Shown here: positions 43,642-52,489 of the stretch, in pieces
Layout of the letters: every line of letters starts with the position of its first letter
How positions within the stretch are numbered: position 1 is the stretch's first letter
DNA from: Opitutales bacterium
Lineage (GTDB): Bacteria; Verrucomicrobiota; Verrucomicrobiia; Opitutales; UBA2987
DNA: 57,517 nt
NCBI GenBank assembly: GCA_021772515.1
Contig: JAJFLU010000021.1
Coordinates: 1-57,517, forward strand
Direction of reading: 5' to 3'
Position numbers and translations under genes: made by a program
The notes under the pieces: generated by a model
Told to the model about the DNA's origin: nothing
Database searches by the model: none
What the model saw: the letters and a program-made list of their open reading frames with translations, nothing else

Positions 43642-44586
43642 TTAACCGTTTTCAAGATCGGCGAGAGCCTGCTGGATTTCTGGAAAATTGAAGGTAAAGC
43701 CATCGCTCAAAAGCCGCCCGGGAACGACGCGCCGACTTTTGATGATAAGCTCCGTTTCGGTGCGGAGGAAGATGGCTCCGATCTCAAGCATCCACCGATA
43801 GGCCGGAAGACCGATTGGCCTACCACAAACTTTGCGAAAATTCGCCATTAGTTCGGCGTTCGTGATGGGATTTGGAGAACTAATATTAACAATACCCTCT
43901 GCCTCAGCGCTGGATAACAGCCAATCGATAGCTCGGCAAAAATCATCGATATGAATCCATGAAACATACTGACGTCCGTCACCCATTTTTCCACCGAGGC
44001 CAAAACGAGTCAGGCGGCGCATAATGGCATAGGCGCTGCCATGATCGGTGTGGAAAACGACTGCGGTGCGGAGAATCAATTTGCGCGTGTCAGGCGTTTG
44101 GGCTTTTTCGAACTCATCTTCCCACGCCTTGGCAACCTCTATGGAGAAAGAGTCCTTGGCTTCGGGAGTTGCCTCGATAGTTCCTCGTTTTTCATCATGG
44201 GCCTGCCCGTAGGTGTGCTTGTAAATCGTTGCTGTGCTGGAGTTAAGCCAGACCTTGGGTGGATTTTTGCATTGATTTATGGCTTGGCCGAGAATGCGAG
44301 TTGAATCGATGCGGGAGTCCATAATGGCCCGTCGATTGGCCTTGTTGTAGCGGCAGTTGACCGAACGCCCGGCCAAATTGATCAAAGCCGACGCGCCCTC
44401 AAGCTCCTTTGCCCAATCGCCTGGATTCAAACCATCCCAAACCACAGTTCGCGTGGAATCAATCGCCCGGGGACTTCTGCTGAGTATAACAATTTCACAG
44501 TCCTCGACATTTGATGAATACCATTTCGCCAAGGATTTACCGAGAAAACCGGACCCGCCAGCGATGATAATTTTTGTTGAACCCAT
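43642..44586 (-). CDS. TIGR01777-family NAD(P)-binding protein (epimerase-like SDR)
   Basis: A 314-residue extended SDR protein. The nucleotide site is IIIAGGSGFLGKSLAKWY near the start; it also has LINLAGRSVNCRYNKANRRAIMDSRIDSTR, a family hallmark, and a carboxy-terminal YRWMLEIGAIFLRTETELIIKSRRVVPGRLLSDGFTF, which is diagnostic for TIGR01777 (YfcH-like). ATG at 44586 is preferred over an upstream TTG (44610). Members are of unknown biochemical function. Confidence 0.92.
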   Translation of the reverse strand: MGSTKIIIAGGSGFLGKSLAKWYSSNVEDCEIVILSRSPRAIDSTRTVVWDGLNPGDWAKELEGASALINLAGRSVNCRYNKANRRAIMDSRIDSTRILGQAINQCKNPPKVWLNSSTATIYKHTYGQAHDEKRGTIEATPEAKDSFSIEVAKAWEDEFEKAQTPDTRKLILRTAVVFHTDHGSAYAIMRRLTRFGLGGKMGDGRQYVSWIHIDDFCRAIDWLLSSAEAEGIVNISSPNPITNAELMANFRKVCGRPIGLPAYRWMLEIGAIFLRTETELIIKSRRVVPGRLLSDGFTFNFPEIQQALADLENG

Positions 44587-45043
44587 GTTGGTATTCGAGG
44601 AGTGAGCCAATTAAAAAACGCGTGGAGGCAGCTGAAGAATTATCGTAAAAAGTCCTGAATAACGGGTCTATATACCTTTTATCAAAGAAGATCAATTTGT
44701 CAAAAAATATATTGATCGAGACTTCCATTGGGAAGTATCGCGCCGTTCGTTATTGGGATTATGGTTGTCCCGAAATTGGGACGGATTTTAAGCCTCTTAT
44801 GCTGATATTAAATTGTGTGTTTGTAAGTAATTGTAGATCAGTGATATGCGATTATATGACATAATTTGGCATGAATCTTGGTTTTGTTTGGATTATTCCT
44901 TGCGTCAGCATTCCTCAGAACCTCGATTTGAAAAAATTCCCTGGAGAGAAACCAGGGCCTTCTTACTCATTGTTTGGTGGAGATGCGGCAAACTAAACCA
45001 AAATCGAAAAAGTTAAATGTTAATGTTAATTGCTAAAATCAAT
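44587..45043. other. Intergenic region between divergent genes
   Basis: About 455 AT-rich bases between the SDR gene and the first DUF2911 gene. A sigma-54-like string TGGCATGAATCTTGGT lies at 44867-44882, but its -12 part is GG, not GC, so it was not called as a promoter. No gene or clear terminator is seen. Confidence 0.3.
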
Positions 45044-46129
45044 ATGAAAAAAACTCTTATCTCCACAACCCCACTGGCAGGCCTGTTTTTGCTGTTTGCC
45101 GGATTGAGCACGAGCTATGGTCAGTTCCTCAATGCCCCCAGGGTCAGCCAGGCTGCCTCCGTTACCCAGCATATCGGGATTACCGAAATCACCGTCGATT
45201 ACCACCGGCCTTTGGTCAATGAACGCGAAGTATGGGGCAAGCTCGTTCCCTATGATGGTGGCAGTCCTTTCCCCTGGAGGGCCGGTGCCAACGAAAACAC
45301 TACCATAACATTCGCCGATGACGTAAAAGTCGAGGGGCAGGATTTGAAGGCGGGCACTTATGGGCTCCACATGATTCCCTCGGAAGGGGAGTGGATAGTG
45401 ATGTTTTCCAATAATTCAACCTCCTGGGGCAGCTTTACCTATAAGGCCGAAGAGGATGCCCTGAGGGTCAATGTGACGCCCGTTGACACCCACATGTCCG
45501 CCGAAGCGCTTACGTATGTCTTTGTGGATGTGAAGGCTGACTCCACAGTGCTTGCGCTCCGTTGGGAAAAGAAAAAGGTGCCGATCAAAATCGAAGTGCC
45601 GGTGCACGAGATCGCTGCTGCCAGTTTCAACAACGAACTTCGAAGTGTTCCAGGTTTCCTTTGGCGCGGTTGGAATCAGGCGGCACAATACTCGCTGACC
45701 AACGATTATGATCTGGAGCAGGGGTTGAAATGGGCCGATCAGGCATTGACGAACCCGTTTGCGGGCGACAAGAACTTCACCACCTTGAAGACCAAGGCCG
45801 ACATCCTGGAGAAAATGGGTAAATCCGATGAATCCGCCGCCTTGATGGAGGAAGCGCTTCCTCTGGGAAAAGTCGGTGAAATTCATTTTTATGGTCGTTC
45901 CTTTATTGCATCGGAAGATTTCGACAAAGCCCTTGAGATTTTCAAATACAACAAGGAGAAGCATCCCAATGATAAATTTACCGTTTATGTGGGATTGGCG
46001 CGTGGTTATCAGGCTGCCGGCAATAAGAAAATGGCCATAGAAAACTGGAAAATTGCTATCGAGGGAGCCGTCCCCGCCCAAAAACCTTTTTACGAAAAAA
46101 TTCTCGCATCATTGGAGGAGGAAGAATAA
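45044..46129 (+). CDS. Exported DUF2911 + TPR protein, copy 1
   Basis: A 361-residue exported protein; the ATG at 45044 gives a proper signal peptide (MKKTLISTTPLAGLFLLFAG). The DUF2911 domain follows (about residues 25-190): ASVTQHIGITEITVDYHRPLVNEREVWGKLVPYD, then WRAGANENTTITFADDVKVEGQDLKAGTYGLHMIPSEGEWIVMFSNNSTSWGSFTY. The carboxy-terminal part (about 220-361) holds TPR-like repeats. DUF2911 is probably a periplasmic beta-domain of unknown role. It forms a tandem pair with the next gene. Confidence 0.9.
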   Translation: MKKTLISTTPLAGLFLLFAGLSTSYGQFLNAPRVSQAASVTQHIGITEITVDYHRPLVNEREVWGKLVPYDGGSPFPWRAGANENTTITFADDVKVEGQDLKAGTYGLHMIPSEGEWIVMFSNNSTSWGSFTYKAEEDALRVNVTPVDTHMSAEALTYVFVDVKADSTVLALRWEKKKVPIKIEVPVHEIAAASFNNELRSVPGFLWRGWNQAAQYSLTNDYDLEQGLKWADQALTNPFAGDKNFTTLKTKADILEKMGKSDESAALMEEALPLGKVGEIHFYGRSFIASEDFDKALEIFKYNKEKHPNDKFTVYVGLARGYQAAGNKKMAIENWKIAIEGAVPAQKPFYEKILASLEEEE

Positions 46130-46206
46130 ATAGAAGCCTTTGAAGTTGAGGTTTTTCGTTGCCGACGAACGGTTTTCGAAAAGCAAACCAGCAGTCGAAG
46201 GATACT

Positions 46207-47070
46207 ATGAAGAACCTATCTCTTACCAACCTGTCCACGGTGACGGCCATCCTTTTGGCCACGCCCGTGGTCCAAGCTCAAATTGTAGAGACACCACGGC
46301 CCAGCCCGACCGCCTCCCTGACCCAGGAAGTCGGTTTCGGCAAGGTCACCATCGAATATTCGCGACCGGGTGTAAAAGGCCGCACGATATTTGGCGGGTT
46401 GGTGCCCTACGGAGAGCTTTGGAGGACCGGCGCGAATAGTTCGACCAAGATTTCGTTCAGCAATGACGTGACTTTGAACGGACATGCCGTGCCAGCGGGT
46501 GACTATGCCCTGTTTACCATACCCGGCGAGGAGGAGTGGACGATTATCATCCACAAAAATACTTCCTTCGGCGGGACGGGTGGTTATAAAGAGGAAAACG
46601 ACTTGCTGCGGTTTTCGGCAGCCTCGGAGGAAATATCGGATTTGGTGAACAATTTCACGATCGAAGTATCCGATGTGACTCCCGGCTCGGCGAATATCAA
46701 CCTCGTTTGGGAAAGAACTCGGGTGGCGATCCAACTGGAGACGGATACCGATGGCGAGATCATGGCCCAGATCGAGGAGTTTGCGAAAAAACCGGAGGCG
46801 TCACTTTTCGGAAGTTATGCCCGGGCGGCCAATTACTATCTGGAAAAGGGTAAAGACCTCGACCAGGCGCTCGAATGGGTTGATAAGGCTCTCGAAATCA
46901 ACCCGGAATCCTTTCCGGTTCTCCATTTTAAAGCCAGCATTCTGGCGAAAATGGGGGACCGCGAAGGGGCCGCCGCCAATGCCGAAAAATCTCTCGCCAT
47001 CGCGCGGAAAATCAACGCGACAGGCTGGATAATGCGCAACGAGAAGCTGCTTTCTGATCTTCGGGAATAA
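46207..47070 (+). CDS. Exported DUF2911 + TPR protein, copy 2
   Basis: A 287-residue paralogue of the preceding gene, 77 bases downstream. Starting at 46207 (GAAGG box) gives the signal peptide MKNLSLTNLSTVTAILLATP. The DUF2911 core reads TQEVGFGKVTIEYSRPGVKGRTIFGGLVPYGELWRTGANSSTKISFSNDVTLNGHAVPAGDYALFTIPGEEEWTII, clearly parallel to copy 1 but strongly diverged. TPR-like units close the protein. A likely local duplication followed by divergence. Confidence 0.92.
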   Translation: MKNLSLTNLSTVTAILLATPVVQAQIVETPRPSPTASLTQEVGFGKVTIEYSRPGVKGRTIFGGLVPYGELWRTGANSSTKISFSNDVTLNGHAVPAGDYALFTIPGEEEWTIIIHKNTSFGGTGGYKEENDLLRFSAASEEISDLVNNFTIEVSDVTPGSANINLVWERTRVAIQLETDTDGEIMAQIEEFAKKPEASLFGSYARAANYYLEKGKDLDQALEWVDKALEINPESFPVLHFKASILAKMGDREGAAANAEKSLAIARKINATGWIMRNEKLLSDLRE

Positions 47071-47230
47071 GCGCAAGCCCAACTCACTCCCTACTTATTG
47101 AAGTCGTGCTTAACGACCCCCACTGGCGGGTCTTGGATCGACCTATGCCCATCCCTCGGCGCCCCATCCCTTTTGAGATTGCGGTTCCCATAGAAGACAT
47201 GAAACCTATTTTTAAACAATTTAATCACTT

Positions 47231-49735
47231 ATGCCGCGTTACTACACCATCACTAAATGTCTCCTCTCAACCCTTCTTGTTTGGGCCATGTTACTGACGG
47301 CGACAAGGGCCGAGGCCCAGGCTCCCCGCAAACCCAATGCGGCGGAAATTCAGCTTGCCCTCAAGAAGTTGAATGTGCTGGCCGGGGCCATGTATATCGG
47401 GGCCCACCCGGATGACGAGAACACCGGTTTAATTGCGTATTTGTCGCATGGCGCCCTCGCAAATACCTCCTACCTTTCATTGACGCGGGGTGACGGGGGC
47501 CAAAATCGTATCGGCCCCGAGATCCGTGAGCTTCTCGGCATAACCCGCACGCAGGAATTGCTGGCCGCCAGGCGAATCGATGGCGGCAAACAGTTTTTCA
47601 GCAGGGCCAATGACTTCGGTTATTCCAAGCATCCCGATGAGACCTTCAATATCTGGGATAAGGAGGCGGTATTGAGCGACGCCGTATGGGCTATCCGCAG
47701 TTTTCGGCCCGATATTCTCATCACGAGATTTCCAGTGCGACCGGGGGAAACCCATGGGCATCACACGGCGTCGAGCATCATTGCGGAGGAAGCCTTCGAA
47801 GCGGCTGGCGATCCCAAGCGTTTCCCCGAGCAGCTAAAATTTGTCAAACCCTGGCAGCCCAAGCGCCTGATGTGGAATACTTCGCCGTTTTTTTATCGGA
47901 ATCGAGACGACTTTGACGACACCGGAACGATTCAGGTGAATATCGGCGCCTACAATCCTCTGTTGGGCAAATCTTACTCCGAAATCGCCGCTGAGAGCCG
48001 CAGTATGCACAAGAGCCAGGGGTTTGGATCGTCTTCGAGGCGGGGGGAGCTTATTTCCTACATGGCACACACCTTGGGCGATAAAGCCGAGAAAACGCTC
48101 TTCGATGGCGTCAACATGAAGTGGAGCCGATTGCGCGGTGGACTCACGACGGGGGCTCTCCTGTGGCAGGCCTACAATGAATTTAATCCCGAATATCCGG
48201 ACAAAACCGTTTCGCTGCTGTTGGAGGCGCGGCGTTCTCTCACGGCGCTCGGCAAAGGCTACTGGCAAAAAATCAAACTGGAGGAACTGGATACGGTTCT
48301 GATGGCCTGTTTGGGACTTTATCTGGAGGTTTCGGCGAGCGATTATTCGGCGATTCCAGGGGGTCAGGTCGATTTGAGTGTCGAGGCTGTCAACCGGTCG
48401 AGAATACCGGTTACGGTGGAAAGTGTTCGGCTCTCATACTCGGATCAAGATTCCGTGATTGAGGGAATATTGGAGAACAATATCGGTTTCAGCCACACTT
48501 TGAAGGAAACGCTTCCCGTAAATATGCCCTTGTCGCAACCCTACTGGCTGGAAAAAGGGGGCTCTCTGGGAATGTTTGAGGTGAAAAAACAGCAATTGAT
48601 TGGGTTGCCGGAGAACGCTCCTGCGATAATCGCCACGTTTTTGCTCAACATCGACGGTGATTCTGTAAAATTCACGAGGCCCGTCGTTTACCGTTGGAGC
48701 GATCCAGTGGCGGGCGAGCAATACCGGCCCTTCGAGGTCGTGCCCGAGGTGGCTGTCAATTTTTCGGATAAAATCCTGTTGTTTGCGAACGAGGAATCCC
48801 GACGGGTGGAATTATTTGTCCTGGCAGGCAGAGCGGATATCGAGGGAGAGGTGCGCTTGGAACTGCCGGAGGGATGGCGGAGCGAACCGGTGGCGGCATC
48901 GTTTAAGCTGAGGCAAAAGGGAGAGCAGGCGACGATTGTTTTCAAGGTCTTTCCGCCGACCGGCCAAGCTGTCGGCCAAATGCGCGCGGTGGCCAAAGTT
49001 GGGGGAAAGGAATTCACGCAAGGGCTCGTCCGGATCGAATACGATCACATACCTGTGCAGACGCTATTTCCCGAGGCCACGACCAAAGTTGTGCGGCTTG
49101 ATATCGAGAGAAAGGGCGATCTCATCGGGTATATACAGGGTGCGGGTGACGATATCCCGAACGCGCTGCGGCAGATCGGTTATGAGGTTGAGGAGCTTCA
49201 AAAAGGAGAAATGAGCCTGGAGAATTTGAAGCGGTTCGATGCCGTCATACTGGGCGTGCGGGCTTACAACACCCTGGAGGATATGCGATTTTATCAATCG
49301 AATCTGTTTCGCTATATCGAAGAAGGGGGAACGATGATCGTTCAATACAATACGAATCATCGATTGAAAGTGGATGAAGTGGCGCCCTATCCGCTAAAAT
49401 TATCCCGTGATCGTGTAACGGTGGAAGAGGCCGAGGTGCGGATTTTGAAACCAGATCACGCGATTCTCAACAGTCCGAACAAGATTACCGGGGCCGATTT
49501 CGAGGGTTGGGTGCAGGAGCGGGGGCTCTATTTCCCCAACGAATGGGATGAACATTTCGAGGCTCTGCTGTCTAGCAATGACCCCGGTGAACCGCCGAGG
49601 GATGGCGGTTTGTTGGTGGCAAATTACGGGGAAGGCCATTTTATCTACACCGGGTATTCGTGGTTTCGGGAATTGCCCGCCGGAGTGCCGGGAGCTTTTC
49701 GTATTTTCGCAAACCTGATTTCGGCCGGAAAATGA
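47231..49735 (+). CDS. Large exported PIG-L family deacetylase
   Basis: An 834-residue protein. A signal peptide (TLLVWAMLLTATRAEA) is followed by a PIG-L/LmbE deacetylase domain: the metal motif IGAHPDDENTG (HPDDE at 59-63), FRPDILITRFPVRPGETHGHHTASS (HGHH). A long beta-rich middle part (about residues 370-600) resembles a fibronectin or NPCBM-like module, and the last part (about 620-834) reads like a trehalose-utilisation/glutamine-amidotransferase-like fold (DAVILGVRAYNT ... GGTMIVQYNTN ... EGHFIYTGYSWFRELPAGVPGAFRIFANL). Relatives deacetylate N-acetyl sugars or thiol conjugates. The symporter module follows 177 bases later. Substrate unknown. Confidence 0.88.
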   Translation: MPRYYTITKCLLSTLLVWAMLLTATRAEAQAPRKPNAAEIQLALKKLNVLAGAMYIGAHPDDENTGLIAYLSHGALANTSYLSLTRGDGGQNRIGPEIRELLGITRTQELLAARRIDGGKQFFSRANDFGYSKHPDETFNIWDKEAVLSDAVWAIRSFRPDILITRFPVRPGETHGHHTASSIIAEEAFEAAGDPKRFPEQLKFVKPWQPKRLMWNTSPFFYRNRDDFDDTGTIQVNIGAYNPLLGKSYSEIAAESRSMHKSQGFGSSSRRGELISYMAHTLGDKAEKTLFDGVNMKWSRLRGGLTTGALLWQAYNEFNPEYPDKTVSLLLEARRSLTALGKGYWQKIKLEELDTVLMACLGLYLEVSASDYSAIPGGQVDLSVEAVNRSRIPVTVESVRLSYSDQDSVIEGILENNIGFSHTLKETLPVNMPLSQPYWLEKGGSLGMFEVKKQQLIGLPENAPAIIATFLLNIDGDSVKFTRPVVYRWSDPVAGEQYRPFEVVPEVAVNFSDKILLFANEESRRVELFVLAGRADIEGEVRLELPEGWRSEPVAASFKLRQKGEQATIVFKVFPPTGQAVGQMRAVAKVGGKEFTQGLVRIEYDHIPVQTLFPEATTKVVRLDIERKGDLIGYIQGAGDDIPNALRQIGYEVEELQKGEMSLENLKRFDAVILGVRAYNTLEDMRFYQSNLFRYIEEGGTMIVQYNTNHRLKVDEVAPYPLKLSRDRVTVEEAEVRILKPDHAILNSPNKITGADFEGWVQERGLYFPNEWDEHFEALLSSNDPGEPPRDGGLLVANYGEGHFIYTGYSWFRELPAGVPGAFRIFANLISAGK

Positions 49736-49751
49736 TGGGGGGGAAATCGAA

Positions 49752-49892
49752 AAGGATGCGAGATGCTGGATGTTGGATTTCGAGAATCGAGGTATCTACA
49801 TTTTAATTACATCGCCGATTGCAAACCATCCTGAATCCTGAATCCTGCATCTTGAATCCCGTATCCCGAATCATCATGTATCCTGAATCATC
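49752..49892. repeat. Heptamer repeat tract D, with inverted halves
   Basis: After the PIG-L stop: GGATGCG AGATGCT GGATGTT GGATTTC, about 40 bases, and then the same theme on the other strand: CATCCTG AATCCTG AATCCTG CATCTTG AATCCCG TATCCCG, ending near AATCATC. Opposite orientation allows a long imperfect stem-loop. Confidence 0.6.
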
Positions 49893-49912
49893 TTTCTCCC
49901 CCAACCAAACCA

Positions 49913-50062
49913 ATGTGGCGAAATAAATCCAAAAACGATAACGGAGATCCCGGTGGGAAGCCGCCTTTTCTCTCCAGTTGGCCGACGGTTTATGGGGTTG
50001 TTTTGGGAATCCTGGCGGCGCTCATAACTTTGTTTCACCTCTTTACGGTGTATTTTAGATGA
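49913..50062 (+). CDS. Small single-pass membrane protein, putative symporter accessory
   Basis: A 49-residue gene that gene callers with a 60-residue cut-off would miss. It is basic at the front (MWRNKSKNDNGDPGGK), then has one membrane helix (VYGVVLGILAALITLFHLF) and ends TVYFR. Its stop codon overlaps the symporter start (ATGA), implying translational coupling. By analogy with known small subunits of SSS carriers (for example YhdT with PanF, or DUF4212 proteins), it is probably a subunit of the downstream symporter; similarity to these families was not shown. Confidence 0.7.
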   Translation: MWRNKSKNDNGDPGGKPPFLSSWPTVYGVVLGILAALITLFHLFTVYFR

Positions 50063-51753
50063 GCACTCTGGATTTCATCGTGCTGGTGGGCACACTCCTT
50101 TTTATCGCTTCCTATGGCGTTTGGAAGACGCGGGGGAGCAAGAGCTTAAAGGGTTACCTCCGAGGCGGCAACAGCATGAAATGGGGCACGATCGGGCTTT
50201 CCGTGATGGCGACCCAGGCGAGCGCCATTACCTTCCTTTCGACGCCCGGACTGGCCTATGAGCGAGGGATGGGATTCGTCCAAAATTACTTCGGACTTCC
50301 GCTGGCGCTGATAATTATTTCGGCCATTTTCATACCCATTTACTATCGCCTCAAGGTTTACACCGCCTATGAATTTCTGGAATCTCGCTTCGACCTGAAA
50401 ACGCGGCAATTGGGGGCCTTCCTGTTTTTGGTTCAACGGGGGTTGGCCGCCGGCATAACGGTTTACGCCCCGGCCATCATTGTATCGACGATACTTTCCT
50501 GGGATCTCAACCTGACCATCCTTTTGGTTGGAATAGTGGTCATTGTTTACACCGTCACGGGGGGAGCCAGAGCCGTTAGCCTGACCCAAAAATACCAGAT
50601 GGCCGTCATTTTGGTGGGTATGATGGTGGCCTTTTTTATGGTCATTTATAAATTCCCTGAAGGTATCCGTTTTGGCGAAGCCTTGGCCGTGGCGGGAAAA
50701 ATGGGCAAGCTGGAAGTGGTCAATTTTTCCTTTGATATCAACCAGCGTTATACCTTCTGGTCGGGCATGTTCGGCGGCCTTATTCTGGCCTTGTCCTACT
50801 TCGGCACGGACCAGTCGCAGGTGCAGCGTTACCTGACCGGGAAAAATATCGCCGAGAGCCGTATGGGGTTGATGTTCAACGCGGTTTTGAAAGTCCCCAT
50901 GCAATTTTTCATACTGTTTGTCGGGGTCATGGTCTTTATATTTTATCAGTTCGAGGAACCTCCGGTATTTTTTAAACAGACTGCCATGGAAGCGACCTAT
51001 AAGTCTCCGATGGGGGGAGAACTGGAAGCTCTTAATAACGAGTATTCCGAGGTTTTTGCCGAAAAAAAAGAAGGCATTTACACTCTTGTCGATGCTATCA
51101 GGAGTGGCGAGGAAACGGCCATCGACATGGCCAGTATGGAGCTTGTGGCGATTGATGGAAAAGTGGGGCAAATCCGTAACGATGTGAAGGCGCTGCTAGT
51201 AAAAGCCGACCCGGAGCTTGAGACGAAGGATTCGGATTACGTTTTTCTGACCTTCATCCTCAACTACCTGCCGCACGGGGTAATCGGCCTGCTGCTGGCG
51301 GTAATTTTTTGCGCCGCGATGTCCTCTACGGCATCCGAACTCAACGCCCTGGCCTCGACCTCGACAGTCGATTTTTACAAACGGATTTTCCACAAAAATG
51401 GAAGCGAACGCCATTACGTGCGTGTCTCGAAAATCCTGACCGCATTCTGGGGCGTGGTGGCCATCATTTTTGCCATGACTGCCTACTTAGTGGAAAATCT
51501 GATCGAGGCAGTCAACATGCTGGGGTCCATTTTTTACGGGACGATTCTGGGCATCTTTCTGGTCGCCTTTTCTGTCCGATTCATCAAAGGAAACGCGGTC
51601 TTTTTCGCCGCCGTTCTATCGGAAACCCTGGTGCTGGTCCTGTTTTACAACACCGACATCGGCTACCTCTGGTACAACGTCATCGGCCTGGCCGGGGTCG
51701 GCATCTTCGGCCTCCTCCTGCAAATTCTCCTCCCGCACCGGTGGAAGGGTTAG
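50059..51753 (+). CDS. Sodium:solute symporter (SSS family), second copy
   Basis: A 564-residue polytopic inner-membrane transporter. Marks: LDFIVLVGTLLFIASYGVWKTRG at the start, LKGYLRGGNSMKWGTIGLSVMATQASAITFLSTPG (the sodium-site region), YTAYEFLESRFDLKTRQLGAFLFL, and AVIFCAAMSSTASELNALASTSTVDFYKR. It also has a large cytoplasmic loop (about residues 305-400) with charged helices, absent in the first SSS protein. Its start overlaps the small gene upstream. The nearby deacetylase and DUF2911 genes suggest uptake and processing of a modified sugar or similar nutrient, an inference. Confidence 0.93.
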   Translation: MSTLDFIVLVGTLLFIASYGVWKTRGSKSLKGYLRGGNSMKWGTIGLSVMATQASAITFLSTPGLAYERGMGFVQNYFGLPLALIIISAIFIPIYYRLKVYTAYEFLESRFDLKTRQLGAFLFLVQRGLAAGITVYAPAIIVSTILSWDLNLTILLVGIVVIVYTVTGGARAVSLTQKYQMAVILVGMMVAFFMVIYKFPEGIRFGEALAVAGKMGKLEVVNFSFDINQRYTFWSGMFGGLILALSYFGTDQSQVQRYLTGKNIAESRMGLMFNAVLKVPMQFFILFVGVMVFIFYQFEEPPVFFKQTAMEATYKSPMGGELEALNNEYSEVFAEKKEGIYTLVDAIRSGEETAIDMASMELVAIDGKVGQIRNDVKALLVKADPELETKDSDYVFLTFILNYLPHGVIGLLLAVIFCAAMSSTASELNALASTSTVDFYKRIFHKNGSERHYVRVSKILTAFWGVVAIIFAMTAYLVENLIEAVNMLGSIFYGTILGIFLVAFSVRFIKGNAVFFAAVLSETLVLVLFYNTDIGYLWYNVIGLAGVGIFGLLLQILLPHRWKG

Positions 51754-51792
51754 TGCTATACTTTATAGTTAGAACGCAAAATCGAATATTCA

Positions 51793-52305
51793 ATGCCGAA
51801 TTGCTATATCATCGCTGGGCCTAATGGGGCTGGAAAAACTACTTTTGCTGAAGAATATTTGCCGAACGAAGGCGATTGCATTCATTTTATAAATGCAGAT
51901 CTGATCGCTAAGGGTATTTCACCATTCGATCCCGAACTAGGGAATATTGCCGCAGGCCGAATATTGTTGGAGCGGATAAGCGATTTGGTGAGCAGGCGGG
52001 AAGATTTTGCTTTTGAGACGACTTTAAGTAGTAGGGGAATGAAAGGGCGAATACGACATTGGCAGGAGAAGGGATATCGTATTAAATTACTATTCCTGCG
52101 ACTGCCGAATGTCGAAATGGCTAAATCGCGTGTCCAGAACCGTGTGCAGGAAGGTGGACATGATGTCCCGCCAACGACAATCGAGCGGCGATTTGTTCGG
52201 GGTTTGCAGCAAATTGAAATTTATAAAAAGCTTGTAGATGAATGGATGATGTACGATAATTCTAAAAACAAACCAATTCTTATGGATCATGAAAAAGGCA
52301 GTTGA
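51793..52305 (+). CDS. Zeta-toxin-like small-molecule kinase
   Basis: A 170-residue P-loop protein. The Walker A motif is GPNGAGKTT (9-17), followed by HFINADLIAKGISPFDPELGNIAAGRILLERISDLV, FAFETTLSSRG, IKLLFLRLPNVEMAKSRVQNRVQEGGHDVPPTTIERRFVRGLQQIEIYKKLVDEWMMYDNS. This is the branch of Zeta-like kinases seen as chromosomal 'zeta toxin family' genes. Catalytic Lys and Asp/Arg elements appear complete. A 53-residue gene overlaps its end, the arrangement of a toxin-antitoxin pair. Confidence 0.85.
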   Translation: MPNCYIIAGPNGAGKTTFAEEYLPNEGDCIHFINADLIAKGISPFDPELGNIAAGRILLERISDLVSRREDFAFETTLSSRGMKGRIRHWQEKGYRIKLLFLRLPNVEMAKSRVQNRVQEGGHDVPPTTIERRFVRGLQQIEIYKKLVDEWMMYDNSKNKPILMDHEKGS

Positions 52306-52450
52306 GAAAAACGAATTTGTTGAGGGTGTTACTGCTGCCATGAATCGGGCTGCGGAGAAGGTCAGGGCAAAAGCGCGGAAAGAAAATCGAGCCATACCGA
52401 TTTGGAAAGACGGCAAGGTTGTTATGGAAGTGCCGAAGAAATTGCCGTAA
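52289..52450 (+). CDS. Small partner protein of the Zeta-like kinase
   Basis: A 53-residue protein beginning inside the last 17 bases of the kinase gene. It is helical and basic (NEFVEGVTAAMNRAAEKVRAKARKENRAIPIWKDGKVVME). The ending A-I-P-I-W-x-D/N-G-K-V-V is a recurring partner pattern of these kinases as I recall it. It is too short for a 60-residue cut-off and is likely the antitoxin or regulator, by position rather than proof. Confidence 0.7.
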   Translation: MKKAVEKNEFVEGVTAAMNRAAEKVRAKARKENRAIPIWKDGKVVMEVPKKLP

Positions 52451-52489
52451 CCTGACGATGTGTTCATCAGATTCCGGGTTGCTTAATTT

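Noticed and set aside
44867..44882. A sigma-54-like promoter string TGGCATGAATCTTGGT upstream of the DUF2911 genes.
   Set aside because: The essential -12 GC is GG and no activator-binding site is visible.
49736..49892. A CRISPR array, because of the repeated short units.
   Set aside because: Units are seven bases, degenerate and without spacers of regular length; no cas genes are in the window.
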